In this document: positions 44,668-57,291 of the stretch, in pieces | Position numbering within the stretch: position 1 is the first letter of the stretch | Layout: each line of letters opens with the position of its first letter | Assembly: GCA_030762175.1 (NCBI GenBank) | Contig: CM060841.1 | Location: 14,733,001-14,797,000 of the forward strand | Direction of reading: 5' to 3' | DNA length: 64,000 nt | DNA from: Metallyticus violacea | Lineage: Eukaryota > Arthropoda > Insecta > Mantodea > Metallyticidae | Position numbers and translations under genes: made by a program | The notes under the pieces: generated by a model | The model's database searches: none | What the model was told of the DNA's origin: nothing | The model's input: only the letters and a program-made list of their open reading frames with translations

Positions 44668-47122
44668 TCCAATTGTGAAACAAATCAATCTCTCAATCAA
44701 TCTCTCTACTTGTCTCCCCTCTTGACCGTCATTCAATGTTTAGTTCATCCTAATGGCTGCCTGCCATTCCAACAAAGAGAACTTTATTGATGCATCTGCT
44801 GTGCAATTCCGAGCTGAAATTGTGGCGTTGTAGGGTTCTTGTATCTTCACATCAGAGGGCACAATGCCTAAATGCTGCAAGGGTCACTCGTTCTACTCTT
44901 TTTCTCAATATTATGGTATGTTTGCTAAGCAATCTTTATATCCTTAATTATTTACATTAACTTATTTCCATTCCATATGTAGTTTGGCTTATTTTCTTGA
45001 AATCATTCCATAAACCGTAAATAAATGTTCACATACTTAACAAAGAATAATTGAGTAAGGCATTTTGTAAACAAAAAAAGTTTCTATATTGCCTACCTCT
45101 TCTATTCTTCTGAAACACATTTCTTTCCGTTCACATTTATTATTCGTTTTATTTATTATAACCCCTTTTAAGATTGAACCGGGATAAATATAAGGAAAAG
45201 TGCAATTTGTGCTATTGCGGCTAAGGCGATGAATTGCGTCGTAGAATAGCGACTGCATGCGGTACGTTTTCAAGGTTATAGTTCCATGTCGTGCATGTAA
45301 CAGAAATAAAACACGATGATTGCCTATTAAAAGTGAGTGCTTTTTAGCACGTGCTACGTCCCTATTTCACAGAAATTGCGTAATACTGACAGATAACCTG
45401 AAAAGTAAAATATTTTCAAGGAAAATAATTGTTTATCGTTATCTAAATGAACTGCGCATATTAACTAACTCGTTTCTGTTTAGAAGTCACGTGTTTTCTC
45501 GGCTATAGTTGCATTATTTAACTTTTTGTTATATTTTAGAAGTTACAGGGAGATTTTTCAATGCATATGAACGAATACATTGTGGGATATTATTACTACT
45601 ACCTAGTTTCTCACTTCTTTTCTGATTCAACATCTCAATCACTTCATTTGTTAATTTCTTACTCTTATTGCAATGTTGGTTTTAAATTATATTTATCTTG
45701 CTTGAAGTACACTTTTGTGGGTTAATGCATTACATGTATGCATTACAAATGAATATGGGATCTTTGAAGTTTGTTATTTATATTTTTTGAAAACCTTTAA
45801 TTTATTTTATGACAGCTTAAAATAACACACTGCCTGTTTATTGCTGTTTTAGTTTTTTTATCTGGAAGCATCTTGAATACTTTTGATATTTACTAATAGA
45901 TAAGTTATTTTTATTAGCTATCTTTTCTAGCTGAAACTCACCTGCATGGAAGCCATTTTGTTTCTGCTAAAGCAGTCAAGACAGCGACACCTATATTTAT
46001 TCTGACACTATTACTTTTATCTTCCCATCTTTTGTATAACTTCTCTCCTCCTCGTTTTACTTTAAATTATTTCTGTTTTTTAGGAACCACATATTTCATT
46101 AAAATCGACATCTGTTCTCTAAAACTTTTCTGAAAGCAAGACACGACGAAGCTCAGCGCTTCTGACGAAATAAAAACGAACTATTCAAACTTATTTGTTA
46201 TTTTAATTCTTACACTTACAAAAGAAAGTCTGAAATGTTTTGAGATCTTGAGGTGGTAATTTATTTTTTCTTTTAAATAAAAATACTAATTTATGGTCAA
46301 GAAGTAATCAGTAACCAGCAAATAGTATATTCTGTAATCAAGAAATAAAACGTAAAATGTATACAACACAACTTCAGTAAACAGCCTTTCCAACTTTTAC
46401 TGAACTAATGGGCCAATTCAGGTTAAAACATCGCCACAATTTATTTGCCAATATATATTTTAAGTAAAGCCTAGAAGAAATATTATTATTATTATTGATT
46501 GATTGATTGAGCGAGCAAAAATGATTAAAACGTTATAAAACAATTCTTAATACAAAATCTAAAGCAAAACTTCTATTTTTAGCATACATTTAATATATTG
46601 CACAAAACCTTAGTTAACAAGCCCGAATGTAACTATTCCATAACTGGTTTGTTATTTCGACATAAATAAATTCATTAATGACAACAGTTTTAATTAAACT
46701 CTATTTTACAAAATAAGCAATGCTTTACACAAGTCGTAAAAACGTTATTGAATCGAGATAAACTGGGCGATCGTCTTTTTGAATAGCTCAGTGACTGATT
46801 TAGATTGAATGTGCAAAATATAAAAATGTGACTTTAAAGATAAGGGAATGTTATATTGCATTGTTAACTTAAATATATTTATGTTCGGGTTCAATATTTT
46901 AAATGTAAAATAAATATTTAGTTATTTGAACTTAGGTATTTTCAATATTTTAAGCGTTGTTGAGTCAATTTTTTTGAGGGGGGAGCCCTATAAGGTTGGT
47001 CTATTTACCGTAGCTAAAACAATTTTAGGCTAATTTAAGGTCGTTAAACGTTTCGTATATTATTAAGAAGTTCGCTCAGCTCAAATTTTTATGAAGGGGG
47101 TCGAACATTTTGGTAACAACTG

Positions 47123-47123
<1 letters not shown>
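44668..47123. other. unassigned AT-rich sequence
   Basis: About 2.4 kb without a recognised feature apart from a short ATT/GATT microsatellite near 46480-46508. Confidence 0.5.
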
Positions 47124-47182
<59 letters not shown>

Positions 47183-47213
47183 GTTATTATTATTGTTGTT
47201 GTTGTTGTTGTTG
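47124..47213 (+). repeat. (TTA)n(TTG)n microsatellite
   Basis: Ninety bases of TTA units that turn into TTG units at the right end. The tyrosine-rich open frame across it is an artefact. Confidence 0.97.
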
Positions 47214-47475
47214 TGTTCAAAACCACAATTTCTGTGAGTTATTTTGTAACTGTCATTCCCTTAGTAAATGCCTTTCTTTACAAACAGATATATTCATTTT
47301 TCGAAGTTATAATTTTTTAAAAGCACAATATTTTCAAAAATAGTTTTAAAAATAAGCGAAGGCCACCATAGCGACAAAGTGCGGCGCAATATAAACTAAA
47401 ATAATTATTGTCCCTTTATCAGTATAACAAGAACACGTGACTGATAACTTTTGTTTTATCAGCTCTTACACGTCC

Positions 47476-47499
47476 AAAAAAAAAAAAAAAAAAAAAAAA
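47476..47499 (+). repeat. poly-A tract
   Basis: 24 consecutive A, with no recognisable retroposon body on its left. Confidence 0.95.
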
Positions 47500-47979
47500 C
47501 TTTTAACTGTGGATGAGATAAAGTCACTTTCGTGCGACGTAAAGGAACGTTTATTACTTGAACGTGGAGCTTAAGAAACAACATAAAGCTACTTGATTGC
47601 GAGTCGTTTTCCATTCCAACTAGGTCAGGGCCGAGAGCTGGAAAGTATAAACAACTTTGAATCCACAAACAAAAGTAATTAACGCGTTTTTTCAGTAGAG
47701 CGCTTAGAAATCGCATAAACATGTCTCTGGAAATAGCCGATCAGTTCCGTCATGTAGCTTTAAGGAAATAAACAGACTTTGCGCGAAATATTTGCATTGT
47801 AAATATTTGTTTTATCTGCCTGTCTCATGCGAGCTGTTAACAGCGCCAGTTTATCGCCGCGTGCTAAATTCTGTCAACATTCTGGATTAGATAAACGCAT
47901 GCTGTTTGCATCTTTAGAACGTATCTCTCTCCATTCTTTTTCTTAAATTAAATCCTCCACATTCCACCTCTCAGTATAT

Positions 47980-48420
47980 CGCTTTTCGCTATCCCTCGTT
48001 ACCGAGCACGTTTCTATTCAACCTTATTCCGCATGTCAGTTCCAGAATTTGGAACTCCCTTCCTTCTGAAATCAGAGTTTGTCGGACATTAAACAATTTA
48101 AACATCTTCTTCTTCTTCTTTTTCTTTTTCTTCTTCTTCTCCTCCTCCTCCTCCTCCTCCAATTCCTCTTCCTTCCTTACTTCCACCTTATTCCAGAAAA
48201 TTTATTGAAAAACAAGTGGAATCCTAACACTATTTTCATATACTTTCTAACTTTATTGCAACATGTAATATTTTCATGCAGTATATATATTTAATTTAGC
48301 CTTTTTCTATATACATATTTACTCTATATTTCTCCTGATTTTTTTTTTTTTCGCCTGGTAGAGTGGAAGTGAAGGCCTTATGGCCTTAACTCTTGCGTGG
48401 GTATTTGAATAAAGAAAATG
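47980..48420 (+). mobile_element. LINE D 3' end with hairpin tail
   Basis: The frame starting near 48005 reads FLFNLIPHVSSRIWNSLPSE then IRVCRTLNNLNIF, the characteristic C-terminus (xxRxWNSLPxxIR) of CR1/Jockey-type LINEs. It is followed by a (TTC)n(TCC)n expansion (48105-48160) and a 3' UTR with CGCCTGGTAGAGTGG and the hairpin AAGGCCTTATGGCCTT (48371-48388), ending in AATAAAG repeats. The upstream RT is missing, a 5' truncation typical of LINEs. Confidence 0.75.
48105..48160 (+). repeat. (TTC)n(TCC)n microsatellite
   Basis: A pyrimidine-only tract that interrupts the end of the LINE D reading frame. Confidence 0.95.
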
Positions 48421-48544
48421 AGGAAATAAAGAAAAAAGTTATATCAGCTCGATTGAAGAGAATTTAATTAATTTTTTTTCGAAATTCTAAGAATTTTAAA
48501 AGTGATTACGTTAAATTTCATATATATACACACACACGCATTAG

Positions 48545-48634
48545 GCTATTCCACTCTACCAGGCGGAAAAAAAACCCAGGAAAATTAGAGAATACAATAT
48601 ATAAGTTACATAAAATACAGAAAAAAGGCAAATG

Positions 48635-48660
<26 letters not shown>
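48545..48660 (-). mobile_element. second LINE D tail, inverted
   Basis: Read on minus, TTTTTTTTCCGCCTGGTAGA followed by GTGGAAT, and upstream AATTGTATTCTCTAATTTTCC-like sequence, match the LINE D tail near 48290-48370. It breaks off before the AAGGCC hairpin. Confidence 0.6.

Positions 48661-48677
<17 letters not shown>
48636..48677 (+). repeat. (AT)n microsatellite
   Basis: About 20 AT units. Similar shorter tracts lie at 48965-48990 and 49127-49160. Confidence 0.96.
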
Positions 48678-48679
<2 letters not shown>

Positions 48680-49124
48680 ACATAAAGCGCGTATACCACC
48701 TGGTTTAAATCTTACATATTAGTTTTTTTCTTCCCACACTCTCATATCTAGTTTCATCTGTTTCCATGCAGAACGTAACCTTCGATACTCAATATTTACT
48801 TTTATCACCTTCACTTGTCTTCTTGCTATAGAAGGACTCGCAGTAGTTCGAAATATAGCAATTTCAAGTGTGACTCTTTCTCTGTGTTTTATCTTTATAT
48901 ACTTTTATTATTAGTGTTAATTTGTTACATTGTTAATAGTGTTTCTTTATTTTTATGTTTCATTAATATATTATATATATATATATATATGTTGCGTGAA
49001 AATATTACATACGTTCATATAGTTAGAAATTTGATAAAAATGGTGTTAAATTCCACTGTTCTTCAATAATTTTTCTCCAGTAAAGTGAAAGGAAGGAGGA
49101 GGAGAAGGAGAATAAGATGATGAC

Positions 49125-49162
<38 letters not shown>

Positions 49163-50369
49163 TATAACAATATTATATTACGTTGCAAGCTTTAATTGTG
49201 ATGTAATGGGGCCTATGCTGGTAAAATTCTAATGTTTTACAGTTACCTTATTGTGGATGCTGAGTATGTAAGTCGAGCAATATTTTCTGAACAAATCACC
49301 ACCGTCGTTCGCTTTTGGAAGGGTGAACAAACTTTCACGCCGATGATTAATGTTTTACATAAAGAATGACGATATAAGTGAACTACGATCCTGTTTTCGC
49401 CCAGCATTTCCTCTAACCCACGTGAACGATACCGTAAGTAAACAGAGAAAGTTGCCTGTCGGCTGAACTGCTCTGGTTTCCTGCTCTAGAACGATCGTTT
49501 TAGAAAGTTTTACATCCCTGCGGGTTAAACCGATATTAGCATGAAAAGTTTTAAAATTAATAAGCATTATCGAGGATCTAGATCTTTAGGGCTTTATATT
49601 TATTAGACTCCCCTTTCCCTGAATTGATCGCTGAATACCAAACACATACTAAAGTTTTACAGTCTATTGTAACTAAAGCAATAAGCTCGTAGTGGTAAAT
49701 CATGCAATACACGTGCACTAGGATGCAAGGAAATGTTTTAAAAATTGATCGAAGGGATTTTTTTAAAAATGAATTTTCGTGAATGTGTTATGCAATTAAC
49801 GCGCTTGTATTCTATACTATTTTTTTTTCTCGATCGTTATTTAAATGCATTTGTTTTTAATTTTAAGTATACCTGTATTTGTTTCACAAATAAACACGTC
49901 TCATTTCAGTTAGAACTAAAATTAAGATATAGCAGTTTCAAATTCATCTCTAGAAAGAAACAATAAAAAGTTTGCATCATTCTATTCCGATAAAATTAGT
50001 AATTGTACTAATTGTGATATTACAGTTAAGTTTTCTAAATAAAGGCTCTGTTTGCTCACTGAACTGATGTGGCAGGCATTAACATTTCTTTTGTTTCTAT
50101 AGCAACTAGAAAATGTCAACTTGCAAGGTGTATAAACAGCAATGGCAAATAAGCAGGATCATACAACAAGAATTGTGTATGTCATATGTACATTACCAGG
50201 ACAATAAAGAATTTAGTTAGTGCTTAACGAATCGCGAGCAATACACCTCCGGTATATAAACTTGTCATTCATACATTCTCTTTTTAATATATTTTTTGTG
50301 CGCCAACATTAACCACTTTTTCTTTAATTGATCTTTCAAATAATCCAATAGTCTGTAAGATTAAGATAA
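48678..50369. other. unassigned AT-rich sequence
   Basis: Contains two further (AT)n tracts (48965-48990, 49127-49160); otherwise nothing recognised. Confidence 0.5.
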
Positions 50370-51110
50370 AGTAGCCTATTGCTTCCCATAAGGGGAATGC
50401 CCTCCTAACAAGTAGGGAAAGCTCGCCTTTCCTAACGCGGTGAGCTATTCCACGCTAGTTGTTCGTATGCTGTTTAACACACTGACTGATTATTCTTTGG
50501 TTACTCCATTTCTCACTGCATTAGTTGCTTCTCGAGAGATTTCCGTTTTTCTCTTCCTCTTGCCACTCTTGACCAATCTGAACCTGCATGTTCCTTGAAG
50601 ATGTCTGTCCATCTTCTTCTGGGTCTTCCATGTGTTCTTTTTCCTATCCGGGTGTCCCACGTGGAGATCTTGTAGGTTCATCTATTATCCTGCATTCTTG
50701 CGACGTAACCGCCCTATTGCCATTTGCTTCTGGTAGCTATTTGTGCAATGTCTGATGTCTGAGGTAACTGATTTATTAATACTGTAGGTGTTTTGTCCTT
50801 CAAAGTTATTCCCAGTATTTTGCGTTGCATTTTTCTTTGGCATATTTGAATTTTGTTCTATTGTTTTTCTGTTAGTGACCATGTCTGGCACCCATATAGT
50901 AATACAGGCAGGGTATACACCGGTTTCGAGCGTCTGGAATCTGATTTCCTTAGTGTTTGGTCTAACAATATAAACTTAAGGACTGAAAATCCTTTCCATG
51001 TCAATGAGACCCTTCTAAGTACTTCTTTTTCCATTTTATCATGGAAGGAAATCTGTTGTCCTATGTCCTATACATAAACTGTTCCATCTATTTTTATCGG
51101 TGTAAATAAT
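50370..51110 (-). pseudogene. LINE C-family fragment (end of reverse transcriptase and 3' region)
   Basis: On minus, from about 51110 downward: TPIKIDG, GQQISFHDKMEKEVLRRVSL, KFILLDQTL, YTLPVLLYGCQTWSLTEKQ, KMQRKILGITLKDKTPTVL, then DTRIGKRTHGRPRRRWTDIF and KEHAGSDW, the GRPxxRW segment typical of these LINE C-termini. It extends further 3' than the copy at 42180-42735. Frameshifts and stops are present. Confidence 0.9.
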
Positions 51111-51396
51111 CTGTAAAGGGCCCTTATTATTAATTTGCTCTTTTCCAAGAATTATTCCTTAGAATTCCACAAAAGCAGAGGTCCAGATCATTCCAGATGA
51201 CAAACTGTTCTTAGCACATTCACCAGTAATTCGATGATTTGACTCATTTGTGCAAGTTTCCCCACATGATTGAAATGAAGAAATCTTAAGGACTGCGATT
51301 AAACATCACCAAACACTGCAGCAAAATATCCTTTCTTCCTAGCTCACAGTTAACAACAATCGACTTTTTTTTTCACTAGGTGTGTTCCATTACAAA
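51111..51396. other. unassigned sequence
   Basis: No recognised feature. Confidence 0.4.
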
Positions 51397-51404
51397 ACTA
51401 TTGG

Positions 51405-51666
51405 AATAGAACGCCCGTTTTTACTACTGAGGCATTACAGGCGGCGGATACTGACGACACATGAGATGAAATTGGGAAAGGATTTTTTTTAAGGAAAGAA
51501 GGAAGTGTTCCATGCCTAGGTTTATGGTATCTCCCCGACATTTGCCAATTATGAGGACCGAGGAAAACCTGGAAAAAAACCTCAGTCAACGGGGATTCCA
51601 ACCCCAGACCTCCCCGCTTACGAGTCCGCGCCTTAAAGACCTCAGCCACCCGTGGCAGCGGACGAT
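51405..51666 (-). mobile_element. SINE family S2, near full length
   Basis: Minus-strand S2: the tail AACGCCCGTTTTTACTACTG lies on the left and the tRNA-like head (GCTGCCACGGGTGGCTGAGG) on the right. The B box has lost its match (GGGGTTGGAATCCCC). The direct repeat ACTATTGG flanks it (51397-51404 and 51667-51674). Confidence 0.9.
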
Positions 51667-52018
51667 ACTATTGGGATCTCAATTGAGCATCCGAAGCGAA
51701 TTCCATCTTTGGCATATGCAAGACCAAGTTTTTATTTATTTATCCAGGAATAACGCATTCAACTCTAATGCTGGCTATAATCGTTAATCACGCGTTAGCT
51801 GAAAAAATTATCACAAAAACAGTACTTGCTAACAATAATTATGTCTTTACGAATTTTTGTGCATTTTCTTGAAAAGTATAGAGATTTTTTCAAATTATTC
51901 TTGAATGTGACCGTGCTACAAAAGGAAGTTCATAGAGTTAATATAAATTATTTACTATAGTAAATTATTTACATTTCAATTACTAATTCAACAATTATGT
52001 TATTAATTTCATGATTAA

Positions 52019-52091
52019 TTGTTAAAAACAACTGAAGACAGGGGAAAAATTCCCTTTCGAATGCGGATTTGACCCTTTCAACTCATCAAAG
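52019..52091 (+). pseudogene. nd3 (NUMT): nuclear copy of mitochondrial nd3 fragment (NUMT)
   Basis: NADH dehydrogenase subunit 3 is a mitochondrially encoded complex I subunit. Translation of 52019-52045 gives LLKTTEDRGK, and after a one-base slip within the A/T/C run at about 52046-52055 gives PFECGFDPFNSSK. Together they match the ND3 loop (…KTTEDREK-SPFECGFDP…), with its signature FECGFDP and the reactive cysteine. The frameshift, the short length and the AT-rich nuclear flanks mean it is not functional. Neither side continues as recognisable ND3. Confidence 0.65.
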
Positions 52092-52990
52092 GTAAGCATT
52101 TTAAGACGCATTGCCAAATCTCTCTCTCTCTTTGCAGGACTTGATTTACTACGATTTCAAAAAAAGTTTAAACTTTAAGAAATGTTATGAGGCTTTGGCA
52201 GAGCCTGCTCCTGCATTGTTTAGAACGACTGACATGAAAGGCAGTCTCAGAGGACGAGCTGCAACTTTGCTGACCACGCCCTGAAAACGACACCGCAAGG
52301 TGTAAAGTGAAAGATGACCATGGGAGTCACCGACAGCGAAAACACTGAGGCATCATCAGCATCTTACAAAGTGACGGTCTTGTTCCAGTTCCATGTTTTA
52401 TAAATGATAATTCAGAATCGTATTATAAAACATTCAACGGAGGTGAAAGCCCAAATGTCAATAACTCATAACACTGTTACAGGTGCCAAAATGTATTTAC
52501 CCTAACTATTCATAAACGAAATGGCAATACCAAATTTGAAAATGAAGCAAGGAAGGAATTGAAGTGTAGGACAAAATGATCGCATTAGTTTAGTCAAAAA
52601 TAGTCCCAGAGTAAAATCGTTCTAGAAAACCAAAGTGCCGTGAAAAATCTTCTGTTCGTAGTTGATTAATTTGAGCGAAAAACACTTGCAGTTGTTATAT
52701 TCTGCTGCGAGTTTGTTCCTGAAAGTTAAGAAAAAGTGATGAAGGCATTGTGACTTATTTGGGTATTGTTGACATTGTGAAAAGTTCTTAAGAATGAACA
52801 AATGTGAAAAAATCGGATGTGTAAACTTCAGAAACCTGAGGGAAAAAAAACAAAAACTTATCTACTAACCTGCTCGCTTACCTATTCTATGTCTTCTCGA
52901 GATGTACTAACTCATAATACTCGGTATGCACAAAAGTTTTAAAAGAAGGGTAACCGAAACTAAGTCTATGTCTTTTAACAATATAAGGTA
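52092..52990. other. unassigned sequence
   Basis: A (CT)n run at 52121-52133 and a slightly GC-richer block to 52390; no recognised gene. Confidence 0.45.
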
Positions 52991-53918
52991 CGAGGGTACT
53001 CCACAAATTTCCCGCTTAACTATTTTCTAGGTATGATAAAAACAAGAACTATATTTAACTTTTCAATATAGTTACAGCTATGCAGTAGGCCAGCATAGAT
53101 TTACTGTGGTGTTCCTCTACTTGAAGTTAATGAAGAGTATTCCTTCACAGTCACAAAAGATTGTGGTTAACTGAGAGACCTTGGCCTTTCGAGGCTACCG
53201 CCAGGTTAACGCCAGGTTAACGCCACTCCATTAATTCACTTTTGCACATGAAATATTAGTAGAGGACCACAGTTTCATCTCCTGTAACAATAGTTTGCAG
53301 AACTTCTCTCTCGTTACCGTTACAGAGTTCCAAAAATGTCTGATGACAGATGACTCGTTCCTGCTTTTGTACTGAGGAAAGAAGTCTAAGCACCATCTTG
53401 CACTAACCTTATTCTGATGAATAATTCGAAGGACTGTTGTTTTAGAAAGTCCTAATCTTGCTGCTCTTTCTGTAACTTTGAGCAGCCGGTCTTCCATAAT
53501 TTCTCCTTCCACAAAAGCGAGCGATGTTTTCAGGATTGAGCACCTCCAAGGGCCGACCTGCACGCTCTTCATCTTCAATGCTTTCTCAACCTATTCGAAA
53601 AAGTTTGGCCCATTCTTTTACGGTAGAACATGAGGGAGATGCTTCCCCATATACATCGTCCAATCGCAGTTTAGTTTCATTTGGAGTAAGTCCTTCTTTC
53701 GTGAAGAACTTAATAACAGATCGATACTTCATTTTAATATGTCACAATCTTCTACACATAGCCTTCTTTATGCAACTACATCTGAACAACTGAACACAGC
53801 AGAGTGGAAGTTACAGCTGCAATTATTTACTTAGCAGATAAGGTATGACACTAGATAGGGGTTTTGTGAAGGCGATAATATTTATTGGCGAGGCCGGAAA
53901 CTTATGGATCTACCGTCG
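52991..53918 (-). pseudogene. mariner (DD34D-type) element M2, copy c (internally deleted)
   Basis: Flanked by TA, with CGAGGGTACTCCACAAATTT on the left and GGCCGGAAACTTATGGATCT on the right. On minus, the transposase N-terminus (GVSPSF-region inverse near 53690) is followed by VEGEIMEDRLLKVTERAARL, GLSKTTVLRII and a frameshifted FLELCNGNEREVLQTIVTGD block. It then breaks off into a short GCCAGGTTAAC duplication (53201-53222) and retains only the FIDFK...YYAGLLH remainder before the 3' terminus. The last third of the transposase is missing. Confidence 0.9.
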
Positions 53919-54713
53919 TACTTTGACGTTTGGGCCACTCAGTGAAAATTCATTTACACATTCACTATTAAGATTTTTGCCCAAATAAAGCTGAGCACTC
54001 GTTAGCATGCGGTTGAAACTTCTGAATATTACAATCTTGTAATTGTGTTTAACAAAAATTGTGATCTCATAGTCAATTTCTGACTGCAATTTTGCAATTA
54101 GCATGCTCAAAAGTATGTAAAAGCAGCCAAAAACATCCAAGTCAGCAGAATAAAAACGTTTCATATGTGGATTAGTGTATTAAAAGCTGTTTATAGCTAG
54201 TCATGTAATGTAAACTGGGAAATGACGACGTGTTTGAAATCGTTTAATTCCTTCCGTTATGATAAAAGACAAGATCTTTGTATTCGACGACGCAGATGAC
54301 CTTATCATTGGACATGAAGAGGCGGATAATCTGTTAATACCTTGCATCTTAAGCAGCCCTGAGTTCCAAGGTAAAACCAGATATGGTCGGGTGCTTACGT
54401 CTTAAGGACGTAGCAAGGCAAAGCCGCGATTCCAAACGAGTTAGTGCTCTTTTTAAGACACAACCATTAAAAATAAATTGAATAAAATACATATAAACCT
54501 TCTTTTATAAAGAATGGGGATAATAATATATTGGTATATTACGTCCATTATTTATTTTAAGAAGTATTTGTACAGACAGGATGGATTTGGATATTTGGCA
54601 TATACTCGTAGATTAAAGATTATAATTGAAAATTTATGTGAGGTTCGAGGTGCCAAGATTAGTGTTGTCTTCTAGTGTATGAACTCCATAATTATAAAAT
54701 GTAAGTGCATATA
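53919..54713. other. unassigned sequence
   Basis: No recognised feature; an 84-codon minus-strand frame at 53910-54164 overlaps the M2 end and has no similarity I recognise. Confidence 0.45.
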
Positions 54714-55295
54714 CTGAGGGTGCCAAAAGTGTATACACACTTTCACAGTAGATATCTATTTAATATATTTCAAAGTTGAACCGAAAAACAACAGTAATGT
54801 GTAGTATGATGTTCTGTAAACAAATGTGATTCACATACATTATGATAGCGTTGTTACAATAAAATAGAACCAAGATTATCGTTTGAACAGCGGAAAGCAA
54901 TTTTGAAGTGGTATTGGAAAGCTGAGAATGTTGTAGTTCAAAGAAAATGGAGGCGTGTGTACAGAACAGAACCGCCGTTGGACTTCTACCTATGGGGAAC
55001 TCTTAAGGATGTTGTATACCGTAGAAAACCAGCTACACTGTCAGCACTTCGGGAAGAAATTGAAACGGCATGTGCTGCAATCGCTGAGGACACTTTCGCA
55101 AACGTTGCTCAATCAGTAGTTCAACGTACTCAGAAGTGTATTGACGCCAATGGTGGGCATTTTGAGCAACTGCTGTAACTGTAAAAGTCTAAGATGATTA
55201 GTGCTCATCATTTTCTGTTTGCATGAATTCAGTTTTATTATGTTAATACAGTTTTTTTTTTTGATTGAATGAGTATACATTTTTGGCACCCTCTG
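54714..55295 (+). pseudogene. mariner/Tc1-type element M1, copy d (short deletion derivative)
   Basis: About 580 bp between CTGAGGGTGCCAAAAGTGTA and ATACATTTTTGGCACCCTCTG. A single leader unit is followed by the transposase start (AGAACCAAGATTATCG) and RVYRTEPP, which jumps directly to LDFYLWGTLKDVVYRRKPAT. All three catalytic aspartates are lost. The C-terminal region to HFEQLL and its stop are intact. Confidence 0.93.
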
Positions 55296-56968
55296 TTTAT
55301 ATGCTTTGTTCCTGAATATAATTTAGGAATTTATGTTTTTATTCAGTTAAAATACTACAATGCAGTATTTCTGTAGAGCTCAATGAGGCCACTACTAGAT
55401 TCACATCGCGCTAAAAAGAAAGAAAAAAAGAAAGAAGGAAAGAAGAAGAAGAAGAAGAAGAAGAAGAAGAAGAAGAACAAGAACAAGAAACCAGACGGCA
55501 ACTAGCAACAAAAGAAGAAAAGTACAGCATGAATAGAGGTTATGAAAAAAATAAATAAAGAGGAAAAAAAGAAAACGGAAATTTTATGTGTAACAAGAAA
55601 ATTGAAGTAGGAAGTAGTTGATCTTTGGTCTGCCATGAAAGAGGGCAAACTAATATTCTTGAGCAGAGCAAGGCAACATTTAGGCCTTTGAAAAGCTGAA
55701 AACTTTAATAGCAGTTGCCCTTCCTTGAGAAGGTTAAGGCTTTCAAATCGTATGATGTAAATAGCTCATGTTGTTTACCAAGAACAGAAGACCCAAGCAG
55801 ATTTTGTTATCTGTACGTCTACAGAATGGAAATACACAAGTGAAAGTCTGAAGTTCATTTCGGAAGCGCTGTCATCAGCATAATCGCGTATTTTATCGTA
55901 CCTCGTATGTTGTTTTCGTCTTTTAAACAGTGCTAATTTTAGCCTTGCTGTTGTTTTAGCACTGATAAGCGTTTCTCAATGATTCTTTATATTCCACGGT
56001 TTAGAAATTCTGCCAATGCTGTAAATCGATCAATATGGTCTATGTCGAGTTCAGTTGGGAGCCATTCAGAGATCTTCCGTACATTCTTTCAACGTGCAAT
56101 ACCTGCAGAAATGAAACTATATTTTTTAGGTATTTAAAATTCGGTAAACATGAACACCAGTTCTATATTTTTAGAAACATCTTGAAGTGTTAAATGCGAA
56201 AAGTTTTAGCCCGATCTCAGTAAACTTAGCACGAAAGTATCAATTAAGCCACGCTGTTGTGATCATTTCGCTACCAAATAACACATACATAAAATAAGTA
56301 TAATTTAAGCGGCCGATTTCAATGCAATTTGGTCAGTAAAACTTTGCACACCTGAGACTGCGCCACACATTAGAACATGACAGAACAAAGATTTCTTGTT
56401 TAGTGCTGAAAAATATTATATTTGAAACAGGTTATGTAACGTAGGCCTAGATCTCATAAAGCCTCAGCACTTTAACTTTCATTACAAACAGTAGGGCCAC
56501 AAATTTTTAAAGAATTTATGCATGGCAGTGTTCTATCTGGAAACAATTTTGGAAACCCTGTCTACTCAACACCTGGTGATCTGGTGTTTCCCTTCCTCCA
56601 CTGGGAGCATAGACACAATTAGCCCTTGAACAAGGCAGCTGAAGTACCGAAATATTCTTCTTTGTCCCTAACAATTCAACTGAATCCAGTCCTTTATTCT
56701 GCACAATAGACCTATAATTCTTTTAGGGTGTGAAGCGCTCTCTGGCCCCCCATAAATCCCAAATTTATTGAGATAATTAATATACGTAATTGTAAATCGG
56801 CAAATCTGTGATTTCTTACAGGTATGTTGTGCCTTTTTTATTTAAGAAACTTCGAAGATTAAATCCATGTATGTAGAATTAATATTGTATAGTGTTATAG
56901 ACTGAGCATAATGTGTATAATGTTTAATTTCAGCAGTATTTAAGAAATAACATTTAATATTTTAGGGT
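55296..56968. other. unassigned sequence with purine tract
   Basis: Contains a long AAG microsatellite (55433-55490); otherwise nothing recognised. The minus-strand frame 56516-56704 has no similarity I recognise. Confidence 0.5.
55433..55490 (+). repeat. (AAG)n microsatellite
   Basis: AAG units in a purine-rich neighbourhood that extends to about 55600. Confidence 0.95.
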
Positions 56969-56990
56969 AAAAAAAAAAAAAAAAAAAAAA
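56969..56990 (+). repeat. poly-A tract
   Basis: 22 consecutive A. Confidence 0.95.
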
Positions 56991-57265
56991 CTCCCGTCTC
57001 TCTTGAAACACAGTAAGAGCTGGCAAAGTCAGACAATCCAAACTAATGCCTTCAGGAAAGCGGCAGGTGGGCTAACAAAAGTTCATTGGCATTAACGGAT
57101 AAAGTTCATTTGAAACCCACTTACTGGCGAATTGCGGAGCGAATGCTCTACCAAAAACTGTTTAGCAAATAGGAATAGTGTTCTATGACGTAGGGCACTG
57201 ACCTATGAGCATAGTGAAAACAGAACTGGCGCGAATATCTTGCGTCGCATTTAGGGGAGAGCGTC

Positions 57266-57291
57266 TTTTTTTTTTTTTTTTTTTTTTTTTT
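57266..57291 (+). repeat. poly-T tract
   Basis: 26 consecutive T, immediately left of the LTR-like remnant. Confidence 0.95.

Noticed and set aside
47110..47343. Tyrosine/cysteine-rich open frame
   Set aside because: Translation of the TTA/TTG microsatellite only.
47989..48294. Glutamate/lysine-rich and leucine-rich open frames
   Set aside because: Products of the TTC/TCC tract in LINE D read on either strand.
52030..52140. C2H2 zinc-finger linker (TGEKF-PFEC) followed by a ~47-bp intron (GTAAGC…CTTTGCAG)
   Set aside because: One frame reads TGEK, but there is no second cysteine or histidine pair. The two-frame match to the ND3 loop is longer and more specific, and the apparent intron would be unusually short.
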